From NCBI RefSeq assembly GCF_003573915.1, contig NZ_AP014608.1, positions 567,622 to 631,621 of the forward strand: a DNA stretch of 64,000 nt. Direction: 5' to 3'. The notes beneath the pieces are model-generated. The model was not told the origin of the DNA, did no database searches, and saw only the letters and a list, made by a program, of their open reading frames with translations. Made by a program: the position numbers and the translations under genes. This DNA is from Blattabacterium cuenoti STAT. GTDB lineage: Bacteria; Bacteroidota; Bacteroidia; Flavobacteriales; Blattabacteriaceae. Positions 10,873 through 21,097 of the stretch are shown one piece after another (position 1 is the first letter of the stretch; each line of letters starts with the position of its first letter).

Positions 10873-11468
10873 ATTAAAAAAAATTTCCTATTTTTTTCAA
10901 AATTTTTTACATCATCTTTAATAGAAATTAAAAAATCTATATCATCAGATCCATTAATAAAACAATTTTTTTTATATGGATGGATATAGAATTTTTCTAA
11001 TTCTCCTGTTTTTAGGTTTATTACCTTTTGATTAATTAAATCAACTTTTATCCTGGTTTTAGGATCGTTTTCAACTGTATAAAATAATTTTTTTAAAAAA
11101 CATTCGGGTACTTCTACAGTTAGTAATCCATTGTTTAATGCGTTTTCTTTAAAAATATCAGCAAAAAAACTAGATATGATTACCCTAAATCCATAATCAA
11201 AAATAGCCCATACAGCATGTTCACGACTAGACCCACAACCAAAATTTTTTCCTGATAAAAGAATTTTTCCATGAAAATTAGAATTATTTAATATAAATTT
11301 TTTATTTAAGGATCCATCTTTTTGATGACGCCAATCCATAAAAATATTTTTTACACATTCTTCACGTCTAATCTCTTTTAAAAAACGAGAAGGTATAATT
11401 TGATCCGTATCTACATCTTCTATAGGTAATGGAATAGCCTGACTAATTAGCATCGTAAATTTTTTCAT
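10869..11468 (-). CDS. leuD: 3-isopropylmalate dehydratase, small subunit
   Basis: This is the swivelling-domain subunit of isopropylmalate isomerase and works with LeuC. The N-terminal block PLPIEDVDTDQIIPSRFLK and the central GKNFGCGSSREHAVWA are diagnostic. At 199 residues it is full length. The chosen start MKKFTML lies 26 nt inside the leuC end and matches other LeuD proteins; a later ATG (MLISQ) is possible. The stop overlaps the leuB start by four bases. It is the third gene of the leucine operon. Confidence 0.97.
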   Translation of the reverse strand: MKKFTMLISQAIPLPIEDVDTDQIIPSRFLKEIRREECVKNIFMDWRHQKDGSLNKKFILNNSNFHGKILLSGKNFGCGSSREHAVWAIFDYGFRVIISSFFADIFKENALNNGLLTVEVPECFLKKLFYTVENDPKTRIKVDLINQKVINLKTGELEKFYIHPYKKNCFINGSDDIDFLISIKDDVKNFEKNRKFFLI

Positions 11469-12846
11469 GAATATATTTATTAATATCTACAATTTTACCT
11501 TTAATAGCTATAATAGCTGCAGTTAAGGGACTAACAAGTAAAGTACGAGATCCCGTCCCTTGTCTTCCTTCAAAATTCCTATTAGATGTAGAAACGCAAT
11601 ATTCTCCTGAAGGAATTTTATCTTCATTCATTCCTAAACAAGCAGAACATCCTGGTTGACGAAAATCAAATCCAGAGTCTTTAAAAATCTTATCTAATCC
11701 TTCTTTTTCAGCTTGTTTAACAACTTGATTTGATCCAGGAACAATCATTACTTGTACATGATCCGCTTTTTTTTTTCCTTTTATTATAGATGCTACTAAT
11801 CTTAAATCTTCTATTCTAGAATTAGTACAACTCCCTATAAAAATGTAATTTATCATTTTTCCTATCAAAGATTCACCTATTGATAACCCCATATAATATA
11901 TAGATTTATGATCTATATTTATTTTAGGAATTTTCTCATATATCTTAATTGCCGTTCCAGGGTTTGTTCCATATGTTATCATAGGTTCAATATCTTCAGC
12001 ATCTAATACATATTCTTGATCAAATACTGTATTATTATCGGTTTTTAAAGTTTTCCAATATTCTATGATTTTTTTTTTTTTTATTTTTTCCAATGTTTGG
12101 AACATCTTTCTTTTTCTTACATAATCAAAAGTAATTTTATCTGGAGCGATTAATCCACCTTTTGCTCCCATTTCAATACTCATATTACAAATTGTCATTC
12201 TTCCTTCCATACTCATTTTTTTAATAGTGGTACCTGTATATTCTATAAAAAAACCAACTCCAGCATTCACTCCTAATTTTGATATGATATACAAAATTGC
12301 ATCTTTTGGAGTTACTCCTTTTTTTAAATATCCATTTAATTGAATTTTCATTTGTTTAGGTTTAGATAACAATAAACATTGACTAGCCATAACCATGGTA
12401 ATTTGACTGGTTCCAATTCCAAATGCTATGCTGCCAAAAGCACCATGAGTAGAAGTATGACTATCTCCACAAACTATGGTCATTCCAGGTAAAGTATAAC
12501 CTAATTCAGGACCAATTACATGAACTATTCCATTATTTTTATTTCCTAATCCATATAATTTGATTCCATATTTATTGCAATTATCTGTTAATAAGTTAAT
12601 TTGTCTTCTAGATAAAGAATCCGAAATAGGCAAATGTTGATTAATTGTAGGAACGTTATGATCCACTGTTGCTATGATTTGATTAGGGTTAAAAATAGAT
12701 AAATTTCTTTTTTTTAACTCTGAAAATGCTTGTGAACTAGTTACTTCATGTATATAATGTCTATCTACATAAAGAACATATATTTCATTTTCTAGTTTTT
12801 TAATAATATGTTCTTCCCAAATTTTATCAAATAATGATTTTGCCAT
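11443..12846 (-). CDS. leuC: 3-isopropylmalate dehydratase, large subunit
   Basis: This subunit holds the 4Fe-4S cluster of isopropylmalate isomerase. Family motifs include VDHNVPT, CGDSHTSTHGAFG, FIGSCTNSRIEDLR with the first cluster Cys, and PGCSACLGMN with the other two. Length 467 is normal. It starts two bases after leuA. A run of 14 A (12069-12082 on the plus strand as T) encodes a KKKK stretch; the frame is preserved, but the run is a slippage risk. Cluster supply would come from the SUF system at 51.8-57 kb. Confidence 0.97.
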   Translation of the reverse strand: MAKSLFDKIWEEHIIKKLENEIYVLYVDRHYIHEVTSSQAFSELKKRNLSIFNPNQIIATVDHNVPTINQHLPISDSLSRRQINLLTDNCNKYGIKLYGLGNKNNGIVHVIGPELGYTLPGMTIVCGDSHTSTHGAFGSIAFGIGTSQITMVMASQCLLLSKPKQMKIQLNGYLKKGVTPKDAILYIISKLGVNAGVGFFIEYTGTTIKKMSMEGRMTICNMSIEMGAKGGLIAPDKITFDYVRKRKMFQTLEKIKKKKIIEYWKTLKTDNNTVFDQEYVLDAEDIEPMITYGTNPGTAIKIYEKIPKINIDHKSIYYMGLSIGESLIGKMINYIFIGSCTNSRIEDLRLVASIIKGKKKADHVQVMIVPGSNQVVKQAEKEGLDKIFKDSGFDFRQPGCSACLGMNEDKIPSGEYCVSTSNRNFEGRQGTGSRTLLVSPLTAAIIAIKGKIVDINKYIHEKIYDAN

Positions 12847-12848
12847 CG

Positions 12849-14081
12849 TTATAGAACGTTAATTATTCTATTATTTTTCGTGTTATGATTTTTATTCAAA
12901 ATTTTATTATTATTTATTTCATTACTGTTTAAATTAGCTTTTTCTAATATTGCTTTTAATTCCATATCAGTAATTTCTTTATTTTCATCTGCATACTTTA
13001 TAAAAATGGAATAAACTAAATCCAAAAAATTTTTTTTCAAGAAGAATCCCAATTTTTTATATCGATAATCTAAAGCGGCTCTTCCACTTCTAGCTGTAAG
13101 GATTATTGATGATTGATCTATTCCAATATCTTTTGGATTAATACTCTCATAAGTTTCTCTTTTTTTTATGATTCCATCTTGATGGATTCCAGAAGAATGA
13201 GAAAAAGCATTAATTCCTACTATAGCTTTATTGAATTGTACTTTCATTCCCGTACATTTTGATACCAAATGACTTGCAGAAGAAATCAATTTTGTATTAA
13301 TTTTAGTAAATAAATTTAAATGGGGTTTTTGTTTAATAATCATAACAATTTCTTCTAGAGAAGTATTTCCTGCTCTTTCTCCAATTCCATTAATTGTACA
13401 TTCTACTTGTTTCGCTCCATTCGTAATGCCAGCTAATGAATTAGCTGTAGCTAGTCCTAAATCATTATGACAATGAGTTGATAATATAATTTTATGAATT
13501 CCTTTTACATTTTCTTTTAAAAAACGTATTTTATATCCATATTCTTCTGGTAAACAATATCCTGTAGTATCAGGAACATTAATAACTGTTGCTCCATATT
13601 TGATTACATTTTCACAAATTTTTGCTAAAAATTCATTTTCTGTACGTCCTGCATCTTCTGCATAAAACTCTACATCTTCTACATATTTTTTTGCATGTTT
13701 CACAGCATAAATCGCTCTTTCTATAATTTTTTCCGGAGTGCTATTAAATTTATAGCGAATATGATAATAAGAAGTTCCTATTCCAGTATGAATTCTCGGA
13801 AATTTAGCATATTTTAATGCTAACCCTGCAATTTCTATATCTTTTTCTACGGCCCTAGATAAGGCGCAAATTATTGTATTTGAAACTGATTTACAAATTT
13901 TTTGAACAGATTGATAGTCTCCTGGACTTGAAATAGGAAAACCAGCTTCAATCACATCTACTCCTAAATATTCTAACTTTTTAGCAATTTTTACTTTATC
14001 TTTAGTGTTCAATTTACACCCTGGAACCTGTTCTCCATCTCGCAAAGTCGTATCAAAAATATGTATTCTATTTTTTTCCAT
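12849..14081 (-). CDS. leuA: 2-isopropylmalate synthase, short form lacking the regulatory domain
   Basis: LeuA condenses acetyl-CoA with 2-oxoisovalerate, the first committed step to leucine. The TIM-barrel domain is intact: [13 protein letters not shown] at residues 9-21, VIEAGFP, and the metal ligands in STHCHNDLG (His203, His205). Linker motifs GIHQDGI follow. The protein ends at 410 residues after a low-complexity Asn/Lys tail, whereas forms with the C-terminal leucine-binding domain have about 510-550. It should therefore lack the usual leucine feedback site. It is the first gene of the leuACDB operon, with a dyad-rich upstream region at 14101-14155. Confidence 0.95.
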   Translation of the reverse strand: MEKNRIHIFDTTLRDGEQVPGCKLNTKDKVKIAKKLEYLGVDVIEAGFPISSPGDYQSVQKICKSVSNTIICALSRAVEKDIEIAGLALKYAKFPRIHTGIGTSYYHIRYKFNSTPEKIIERAIYAVKHAKKYVEDVEFYAEDAGRTENEFLAKICENVIKYGATVINVPDTTGYCLPEEYGYKIRFLKENVKGIHKIILSTHCHNDLGLATANSLAGITNGAKQVECTINGIGERAGNTSLEEIVMIIKQKPHLNLFTKINTKLISSASHLVSKCTGMKVQFNKAIVGINAFSHSSGIHQDGIIKKRETYESINPKDIGIDQSSIILTARSGRAALDYRYKKLGFFLKKNFLDLVYSIFIKYADENKEITDMELKAILEKANLNSNEINNNKILNKNHNTKNNRIINVL

Positions 14082-14100
14082 ATTATTGGATAATTTTCAT

Positions 14101-14155
14101 CAAAACTATTTTTTTTCAAAAAAAAATAGAAATAATTTATTGTAATATTTACAAT
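14101..14155 (-). promoter_or_regulatory. leuA operon control region: -7 box and two inverted repeats
   Basis: On the minus strand TAGTTTTG (14101-14108) fits the Bacteroidota -7 box, 20 nt before the leuA ATG. Just upstream is a perfect 11-bp inverted repeat with two-base loop (14106-14129; CTA T8, CA, A8 TAG on the plus strand). Further upstream is ATTGTAA-TAT-TTACAAT (14139-14155), a perfect 7-bp dyad of operator size. The regulator, if any, is unknown. Confidence 0.4.
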
Positions 14156-14220
14156 ACCTAATTAATAAAATTAATTTATATATTTCTATTAATCAAGTTA
14201 AATATCATTATAAAATTACA

Positions 14221-15774
14221 ATGTCTAATTCTAAATCAGATCATCTTTTTTTATTAATTCAAACTTTATCAAAATCTGAAAAAAGAAATTTTATACTTTA
14301 TTCAAATCGAATAAAAAAAAATAAACATACTAAGTTTATGAAATTATTCGAAATCATGAGAAAAATGAATTTTTATGACGAAAAAAAAATATTAAAAAAT
14401 GTTCCCATTAAAAAAGAGCAATTATCTAATGTGAAAGCCCATTTATACAATCAAATATTGATTAGTCTAAAAAAAATACAAAATACTGTAGAAAACTATG
14501 ATATAAAAATTCGCGAATATTTAGATTTTTCTAAAATTTTATATAATAAAGGTTTATATATACAAAGTTTAAAATTATTAAAAAAAGCAAAAATAATTGC
14601 TAAATCATACGAATCTAATACCATTCTTTTAGAATTAATAGAATTTGAAAAAATGATAGAATCTCAACATATAACTAGAAGTCTTTATTCTAAAAATGTA
14701 GAATTATCCGAAGAATCAAAAGAATTAATTGAAAGAATTCAATGTAACAATACGTTATCTAGTCTATCTTTAGAATTGTATGGTTTATATTTAAAAGTAG
14801 GATATGTTAGAAATGAAAAAGATAAAATATTTATAGAAACATATTTTCGAACAAATCTTCCAAAAATTGATATTAAAAAACTTAGTTTTTATGAAAAATT
14901 ATTTTTATATCAATCTCAAGTTTGGTATCATTATATCCGACAAGATTTTATTATGTGTTATAGATCATCTTATAAATGGATTGAATTATTTCAAAATTAT
15001 AAAAATGCAAAAAAAATGGCTCCTGTAAGCTATTTAAAAGGATATCATTATTTATTAGATTCTTTATTTTATTTGAATTATTACTCAAAATTTATTCATG
15101 TCTTTCAACAATTCGAAAAAGAAATCCAAAATGGAGAAATATTGATAAATGAAAATACTAAAATGTTAATTTTTATGTATACATACACTAACCGTATCAA
15201 TAAACATTATATGGAAGGAAGTTTTTCGGAAGGAGTCAAAAAAGTAATTCCATTATTATTTATAGAACTTAATAAAATATCTAACCGTATAGATTCTCAT
15301 TATATTATGATTCTTTATTATAAAATTTCTTGTTTATATTTTGGAAGTGGAGATAATGAAAATACTATCCGGTATTTATCCAAAATTATGGAAAATAAAA
15401 AAAAAAATTTACGACAAGATCTACAATGTTTTTCTAGACTTTTATATTTAATTGCGTGTTACGAAAGTGGATTAGATGAAAATATGGATCGAAAAATTCG
15501 ATCTACATATAAATTTTTTATCCAAATGGATGATTGGTATGTTGTACAAAAAAAAATTATTCATTTTTTTAAAAACTTGGGAAATGTTTATCCACATCAA
15601 ATTAAAAATCATTTTAAAAAATTAAAAGATCAATTAATAAAATATTATGACCATCCTTATGAAAAAAGGATTTTTCTGTATTTAGATATTATTTCTTGGA
15701 TAAATTCAAAAATAGAAAATAAACCTGTAGAATTAATTATAAAAGAAAAATTTATCAAAAGTAATAAAAAATAA
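14221..15774 (+). CDS. conserved Bacteroidota protein of unknown function, helical repeat type
   Basis: I do not recognise a function. The 517-residue protein has no signal peptide or membrane segment. It begins with a conserved-looking block SKSEKRNFILYSNR and continues with LSNVKAHLYNQILISLKKI; I recall similar roughly 500-residue proteins in free-living Bacteroidota. The remainder is almost wholly alpha-helical with spaced aromatic and small residues, as in TPR or HAT solenoids, so a scaffold or protein-binding role is plausible. It is a single gene divergent from leuA and convergent with a small membrane protein gene. Retention at full length in a strongly reduced genome suggests it matters. 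Confidence 0.7.
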   Translation: MSNSKSDHLFLLIQTLSKSEKRNFILYSNRIKKNKHTKFMKLFEIMRKMNFYDEKKILKNVPIKKEQLSNVKAHLYNQILISLKKIQNTVENYDIKIREYLDFSKILYNKGLYIQSLKLLKKAKIIAKSYESNTILLELIEFEKMIESQHITRSLYSKNVELSEESKELIERIQCNNTLSSLSLELYGLYLKVGYVRNEKDKIFIETYFRTNLPKIDIKKLSFYEKLFLYQSQVWYHYIRQDFIMCYRSSYKWIELFQNYKNAKKMAPVSYLKGYHYLLDSLFYLNYYSKFIHVFQQFEKEIQNGEILINENTKMLIFMYTYTNRINKHYMEGSFSEGVKKVIPLLFIELNKISNRIDSHYIMILYYKISCLYFGSGDNENTIRYLSKIMENKKKNLRQDLQCFSRLLYLIACYESGLDENMDRKIRSTYKFFIQMDDWYVVQKKIIHFFKNLGNVYPHQIKNHFKKLKDQLIKYYDHPYEKRIFLYLDIISWINSKIENKPVELIIKEKFIKSNKK

Positions 15775-15783
15775 TTTAAAAAA

Positions 15784-16152
15784 TTAATTCAATAAAAATA
15801 TAACTCTAAAAATAAGAATCATAAAATATGAAAAAATAAAATGAATGAAAGCTTTTAATAAAAAAGATAAATGTGAAACACCGTAACAATCGATAATTGA
15901 ATAAAAAAAAACAAAAATACTGAAAAATAATTTCATTGTACTACATAACATATAAACATATGGAGAAATATATTTGTTTTTTTGTTTTATAAATAAATAG
16001 GACATGAAAAATAAACTATTTATAGGAAATAAAAAAATATATATTTTTAATATAAAAGGTAAATATATTTTAAAAAAAATTGTATTGTAAATAATGTGAA
16101 CTAAACTAAAAAAAAAAGTAAATAAATTGTACATTGCGATTTTTTTTATCAT
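15784..16152 (-). CDS. small integral membrane protein, DUF6168-like
   Basis: Four hydrophobic segments fill most of this 122-residue protein. The pattern LFNxLFF...VYMLCSTMKLFFSIFVFF...FLLKAFIHFIFSYF...LN recalls DUF6168 proteins found near ATP synthase genes in Flavobacteria, though I judge this from memory and the similarity is weak. I placed the start at ATG 16150-16152; an upstream TTG at 16191 would overlap the tyrS start codon. It sits between the 517-residue unknown gene (convergent) and tyrS (divergent, 33-nt gap), away from any atp gene in this window. Confidence 0.55.
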   Translation of the reverse strand: MIKKIAMYNLFTFFFSLVHIIYNTIFFKIYLPFILKIYIFLFPINSLFFMSYLFIKQKNKYISPYVYMLCSTMKLFFSIFVFFYSIIDCYGVSHLSFLLKAFIHFIFSYFMILIFRVIFLLN

Positions 16153-16185
16153 AATCAAATAATTTAAAATTACTATTATTTTTTT

Positions 16186-17460
16186 ATGCAAAATATTATT
16201 GATGAACTCTCATGGAGAGGTTTAATTAAAAATAAAGTTCCTGGTGTAGAAAATCAATTGAAAAAACCTACTACCATGTATATAGGTTTTGATCCTACAT
16301 CTGATTCTTTACACGTAGGAAGTCTTTTACCTATTATTATGTTAATTCATTTTCAAAAAAAAGGACATAAATCTTTAGCATTAATTGGGGGATCTACAGG
16401 ATTTATAGGAGATCCTTCAGAAAAAAAAGATCGAAGAATCTTTTTGAGTAAAAAAAATTTGGAAAAAAATTCGGAATCTATAAAAAATCAAATATTAAGA
16501 CTTTTAAAAGTTTATTCAAAAAAAATAGAATTGTTAAATAATTTTGATTGGATTAAAAATATTCCTTTTATCGATTTTATTCGTGAAATAGGAAAATATA
16601 TTACTGTAAATCAAATGATATCTAAAGATTCTGTAAAAAAAAGAATTCATAATAAGAAAAACGGGATATCTTTTACTGAATTTTCTTATTCTCTTATACA
16701 AGGATATGATTTTTTGTATTTAAACCAAGTCAAAAATTGCCAACTGCAAGTTGGGGGGTCTGACCAATGGGGAAATATCACAACAGGGATAGAATTAATT
16801 CGAAAAAAAACAGGAAAAAAAGTATATGGATTTACTTTTCCTTTAATTACTCAATCTAATGGAATTAAATTTGGAAAAAGTGAGAAAGGAGAAAATATAT
16901 GGCTAGACGAAAAAAAAACATCTCCATATAAATTTTATCAATTTTGGATGAATCTTTCTGATTTTGAAATCGAAAAGTATATTAAAATATATACTTTTTT
17001 ATCTAAAGAAAAAATTGAAAATTTGATTTTTGAACATAAAAAACATCCAAATAGAAGATTCTTGCAAAGAAAACTAGCTAATGAAATTACTGAATGGGTT
17101 CATGGAAATGAAATTTCCAAAAAAATGATAGAAATTACGAGTATTTTATTTGGAAAAAAAAATAAACCCCTTCAATTATTAAATGAGAAAACTTTTATTT
17201 CTATATATAATCATATTCCACATATGTTTATATCTTATGAAAATTTTGAAAAAGGAATTTTTTTATTAGATCTCTTAAAAAAAAGTGGTTTTTTTTCTTC
17301 TAAAAGTAAAGCGAATCGTGCTTTAAAAGAAAATTCAATTCATTTAAATCAAATTCTTGTAAAAGAAAATATTTTGATTAAAAAAGAAAACATAATAGGA
17401 AAAAAATATATTTTATTTCAATTTGGAAAAAAAGAATTTTTTATTATAAAAATTGAATAA
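16186..17460 (+). CDS. tyrS: tyrosyl-tRNA synthetase
   Basis: This class I synthetase charges tRNA-Tyr. The HIGH-type signature is HVGS at residues 43-46 in FDPTSDSLHVGS, and the KMSKS-type signature is KFGKS at about 228-232. QVGGSDQWGN is the tyrosine-binding block. The C-terminal S4-like RNA-binding domain is present (SKSKANRALKENSIHLNQ). At 424 residues it is complete. It is convergent with era, with 11 bases between the stop codons. Confidence 0.97.
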   Translation: MQNIIDELSWRGLIKNKVPGVENQLKKPTTMYIGFDPTSDSLHVGSLLPIIMLIHFQKKGHKSLALIGGSTGFIGDPSEKKDRRIFLSKKNLEKNSESIKNQILRLLKVYSKKIELLNNFDWIKNIPFIDFIREIGKYITVNQMISKDSVKKRIHNKKNGISFTEFSYSLIQGYDFLYLNQVKNCQLQVGGSDQWGNITTGIELIRKKTGKKVYGFTFPLITQSNGIKFGKSEKGENIWLDEKKTSPYKFYQFWMNLSDFEIEKYIKIYTFLSKEKIENLIFEHKKHPNRRFLQRKLANEITEWVHGNEISKKMIEITSILFGKKNKPLQLLNEKTFISIYNHIPHMFISYENFEKGIFLLDLLKKSGFFSSKSKANRALKENSIHLNQILVKENILIKKENIIGKKYILFQFGKKEFFIIKIE

Positions 17461-17471
17461 CTTTAATACCA

Positions 17472-18355
17472 TCAATATCCAAAATTTTTTAATTTTTTAT
17501 AATCATATCTCCAGTTTTTACAAACTTCTACATCCAATGTCAATTGGATTTTTTTCTTAAAAAAAGATTCTATACTATTTATAGAAAAAAGTTTTAATTT
17601 TTTAATAGCATTTCCTTTTTTTCCTATTAATATTCCCTTTTGAGAAGGTCTTTCTACATATATATATGATAATATATATATAAAAGTATTTTTAACTTTA
17701 AAAAATTTTGTCTGTATTTCTACAGAATAAGGAATTTCTTTTTTATAGAAAAAAAATATTTTTTCTCTTATAATTTCATTAACAAAAAAACGTTCAGATC
17801 TATTACTTAGATAATTTTTTTTAGGATAAAAAGGTGGATGTTCAGATAATAAAGATATTATTTTATTCATTAATAGATCTTGATTCATTTTTTTTAATGC
17901 AGATATCGGTAATATTTCTGAATTAGGAAATAATTTATGCCAATAGTTTATTGTATAATATAATGTATCTTTTTTATATTGTATTCCAATTTTATCAATT
18001 TTATTAATCAATATAATAATAGGAACATTTTTTTTTTAATGTGATTAAATAATGAAACATTTTCAAATTTTCCTATTTCTGTAGTAAATAGAATAATATC
18101 TGCATCTTCCAATGATTTTTTCACATATTCCATCATAATTTTTTGCATGGGATAAATAGGATCAATAATACCCGGAGTATCCGAAAATATAATCTGAAAA
18201 TCAGATCTATTTACGATTCCTAATATTCTATGACGAGTAGTTTGTGGTTTTTTTGTGATAATAGAAAGTTTTTCTCCTACAAGAGAATTCATTAAGGTAG
18301 ATTTTCCTACATTAGGAAATCCTATAATATTAACAAAACCGGATTTATGAATCAT
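17472..18355 (-). pseudogene. era: GTPase Era, interrupted by a one-base frameshift in a poly-A run
   Basis: Era is a GTPase with a KH domain that binds 16S rRNA during 30S maturation. The first part (start 18355) has G1 GFPNVGKST at residues 12-20, PQTTRHR, and G3 DTPG at 59-62, then runs out of frame after HIKKK and stops at 18008. The second part carries INKID (G4) and the KH block VERPSQKGILIGKKGNAIKKL and ends at 17472. The break is at a run of 10 A (plus-strand T, 18031-18040 region); 11 A would restore [17 protein letters not shown], exactly the Era sequence. Both halves look well conserved, so the gene may still be expressed by polymerase slippage or the break may be a sequencing error. 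It lies 17 nt after clpB. Confidence 0.85.
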
Positions 18356-18372
18356 TTATTGAAGTGATTTTT

Positions 18373-21003
18373 TTAAATATTTATATTTTCAATTTTTTCT
18401 GACTGTCGAAATACAATTCCTTTTTCTTTGAAAAAATCTATTAGAATTTTATGATTTTTTTTAATTTTTCCTTTTATGATTTCTTTAGAAAGATAATTCA
18501 AAATATCATGTTGAATCACTCTTTTTAAAGGTCTTGCTCCAAAATGAGGATCATATCCTTTTTCGGATAAATATTCTATAGCTTCATTAGTCGATTCTAT
18601 TAATATATTTTTTTTATCATGTAGTAATTTTCCTAATTTTTTCATTTGAAGTTTAACAATATCTTTTATCTCTTTTCTAGAAAGAGGATTAAACAAAATG
18701 ATTTCATCTATACGATTAATAAATTCAGGTCTTACTACATTTTTCAATAAATTTATTAAATCTTTTTTTGTTTCTTCCATTCTATTTCTACTAGAAGAAA
18801 ATTCTTTATCCAATTTTTTCTGAATGATATTTGCTCCTATATTGGAAGTCATAATAATAATAGTATTTGTAAAATTAACCGTTCTTCCTTTATTATCCGT
18901 TAGTCTTCCATCATCCAAAATTTGTAAAAGTATGTTAAAAACATCTGAATGAGCTTTTTCTATTTCGTCTAACAAAATAACACTATAAGGACGTCTTCGT
19001 ATAGCTTCTGTTAATTGTCCACTTTCATCATAACCTATATATCCAGGAGGAGCTCCTATGAATCGACTTACAGAATGACGTTCTTGATATTCGCTCATAT
19101 CTATACGAACCATATTATTTTCATCATCAAATAAATATTCTGCTAAAGTTTTAGCTAGTTCTGTTTTTCCTACTCCTGTACAACCCATAAAAAGAAAAGA
19201 TCCTATAGGTTTTTTTTCATCTTGTAATCCTGCTCTAGAACGTCGTATAGAATCTGCTATAGATTGAATAGCATTATCTTGTCCTATCACTCTTTTGTGT
19301 AATTCTTTTTCCAAGAATAATAATTTTTCTTTCTCGCTTTGCAACATTTTAGTAACAGGAATTCCTGTCCATTTAGATACGATTTGAGCTATATCTTCTC
19401 TATAAACTTCTTCTTGTATCATTTTATTCCCCTTATATTCTTGTTTTTTTAATTCATTTTCTAATATTTTAACTTTATTTTCTTTTTCTTTGATTTTACC
19501 ATATCTTAGTTCTGCTACTTTTCCATAATCTCCTGATCTTTCAGCCTGTTCTGCTTCAAATTTATAATTTTCTATTTTATCTTTCGCTTTTTGAATTTCT
19601 TCAACTAAATCTTTTTCATTTTGCCACTGAGTTTGCAGTTTTGTTTTCTCTTTATTTAATTTATATAATTCTTTTTTTAAAGGAATTAATTGTTTTTCAT
19701 CATTTTCTCTTTTTAAAGCTTCTACTTGTATTTCCATATGCATGATTTTTCTATACAGAATATCTAATTTTTCTGGTTTTGAATTTATCTCCATTCTTAA
19801 TTTAGAAGCAGCCTCATCTATAAGATCAATAGCTTTATCTGGTAGAAAACGTTCATTAATATAACGTTTAGACAATTCTACAGCAGATATAATAGATTCA
19901 TCTTTTATTCTTACTTTATGATGACTTTCGTATTTTTCTTTAATTCCACGTAATATAGATATTGCATCATCAATAGAAGGTTCATCTACATATACTTGTT
20001 GGAATCTTCTTTCTAAAGCTTTATCTATTCTGAAATATTTTTGATATTCATTTAAAGTTGTAGCTCCTATAGCTCTAAGTTCTCCTCTAGCTAATGCAGG
20101 TTTTAAAATATTGGCGGCATCTATAGCCCCTTCGCCTCCTCCTGCACCAATTAAAGTATGAATTTCATCAATAAATAAAATAATTTCTCCATCTGAAAAT
20201 ATTACTTCTTTGACTACGGCCTTCAGTCTTTCTTCAAATTCTCCTTTGTATTTAGCTCCTGCAATTATAGAAGCCATATCTAAAGAAAATATTTGTTTAT
20301 TTTTTAAATTATCTGGAATATCTTCACTAATAATACGATGAGCTAATCCTTCAGCAATCGCTGTTTTTCCTACTCCTGCTTCTCCTATCAATATAGGATT
20401 GTTCTTTGTTCTTCTAGATAATATTTGCAAAACTCTACGGATTTCTTCATCACGTCCAATAACAGGATCTAATTTACCTCTGTAAGCCCATTCATTAAGA
20501 TTTTTTGCATATTTATCCAAAGCATTATAAATATTCTCTGCTGTAGAAGAGATGATTTTTCCGTTTTTTTTTCTCATATATTCAATAATTTCTTTTATTT
20601 TTTTTTTCGTGATTCCTTCATCTTTTAGTAATTTCGAAGTAAAATCAAAACTCATAAAAATTCCATAAAAAATATGCTCTATAGAAATAAATTTATCTTT
20701 TAATGTATGAGCGTAATTTTCTGCAATATTCAACATTTTTGTTACATATAAACTAAAATGTAAAGTCAAAGGTCCACTAATAATTTTTGGATAATGAGAA
20801 ATCATACGGTCTAATCCAATAGTTATTGATTGAAAATTTATTTTTAATTTTTTGAAAAAAAAAGGAATTATATTTTTTTCAATTTCTAACATTGATTTTA
20901 AAATATGTGCATTTTCAACAGTTTGTTGACTATTTTTTAACGTTAAATACTGTGCTTTTTGTATTACTTCTTGTGATTTAATCGTAAACTTATTATAATC
21001 CAT
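18373..21003 (-). CDS. clpB: ATP-dependent disaggregase ClpB
   Basis: ClpB is a hexameric AAA+ chaperone that resolubilises aggregated proteins with DnaK. The 876 residues show the N-terminal Clp-N domain, the first AAA module with GEAGVGKT at about residue 205, a long Glu/Lys-rich coiled-coil middle domain, and the second AAA module with GCTGVGKT at about 605 and [11 protein letters not shown]. The middle domain separates it from ClpA and ClpC. It is divergent from prfB across 94 nt; a TTGACA sequence lies at 21074-21079 on the minus strand but no matching -10 was found. Confidence 0.97.
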   Translation of the reverse strand: MDYNKFTIKSQEVIQKAQYLTLKNSQQTVENAHILKSMLEIEKNIIPFFFKKLKINFQSITIGLDRMISHYPKIISGPLTLHFSLYVTKMLNIAENYAHTLKDKFISIEHIFYGIFMSFDFTSKLLKDEGITKKKIKEIIEYMRKKNGKIISSTAENIYNALDKYAKNLNEWAYRGKLDPVIGRDEEIRRVLQILSRRTKNNPILIGEAGVGKTAIAEGLAHRIISEDIPDNLKNKQIFSLDMASIIAGAKYKGEFEERLKAVVKEVIFSDGEIILFIDEIHTLIGAGGGEGAIDAANILKPALARGELRAIGATTLNEYQKYFRIDKALERRFQQVYVDEPSIDDAISILRGIKEKYESHHKVRIKDESIISAVELSKRYINERFLPDKAIDLIDEAASKLRMEINSKPEKLDILYRKIMHMEIQVEALKRENDEKQLIPLKKELYKLNKEKTKLQTQWQNEKDLVEEIQKAKDKIENYKFEAEQAERSGDYGKVAELRYGKIKEKENKVKILENELKKQEYKGNKMIQEEVYREDIAQIVSKWTGIPVTKMLQSEKEKLLFLEKELHKRVIGQDNAIQSIADSIRRSRAGLQDEKKPIGSFLFMGCTGVGKTELAKTLAEYLFDDENNMVRIDMSEYQERHSVSRFIGAPPGYIGYDESGQLTEAIRRRPYSVILLDEIEKAHSDVFNILLQILDDGRLTDNKGRTVNFTNTIIIMTSNIGANIIQKKLDKEFSSSRNRMEETKKDLINLLKNVVRPEFINRIDEIILFNPLSRKEIKDIVKLQMKKLGKLLHDKKNILIESTNEAIEYLSEKGYDPHFGARPLKRVIQHDILNYLSKEIIKGKIKKNHKILIDFFKEKGIVFRQSEKIENINI

Positions 21004-21097
21004 GTAAAAATGAAATTTATATTTTTATAATATAAAAAAAATTTATAATGAGAATCACTATCAAAAAAAATTATGTCAAAATAATTATTTTCGTACT

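Noticed and set aside
17472..18355. Reading the two Era halves as two independent genes
   Set aside because: The first lacks the G4 and KH parts, the second lacks the P-loop, and a single A restores one standard Era.
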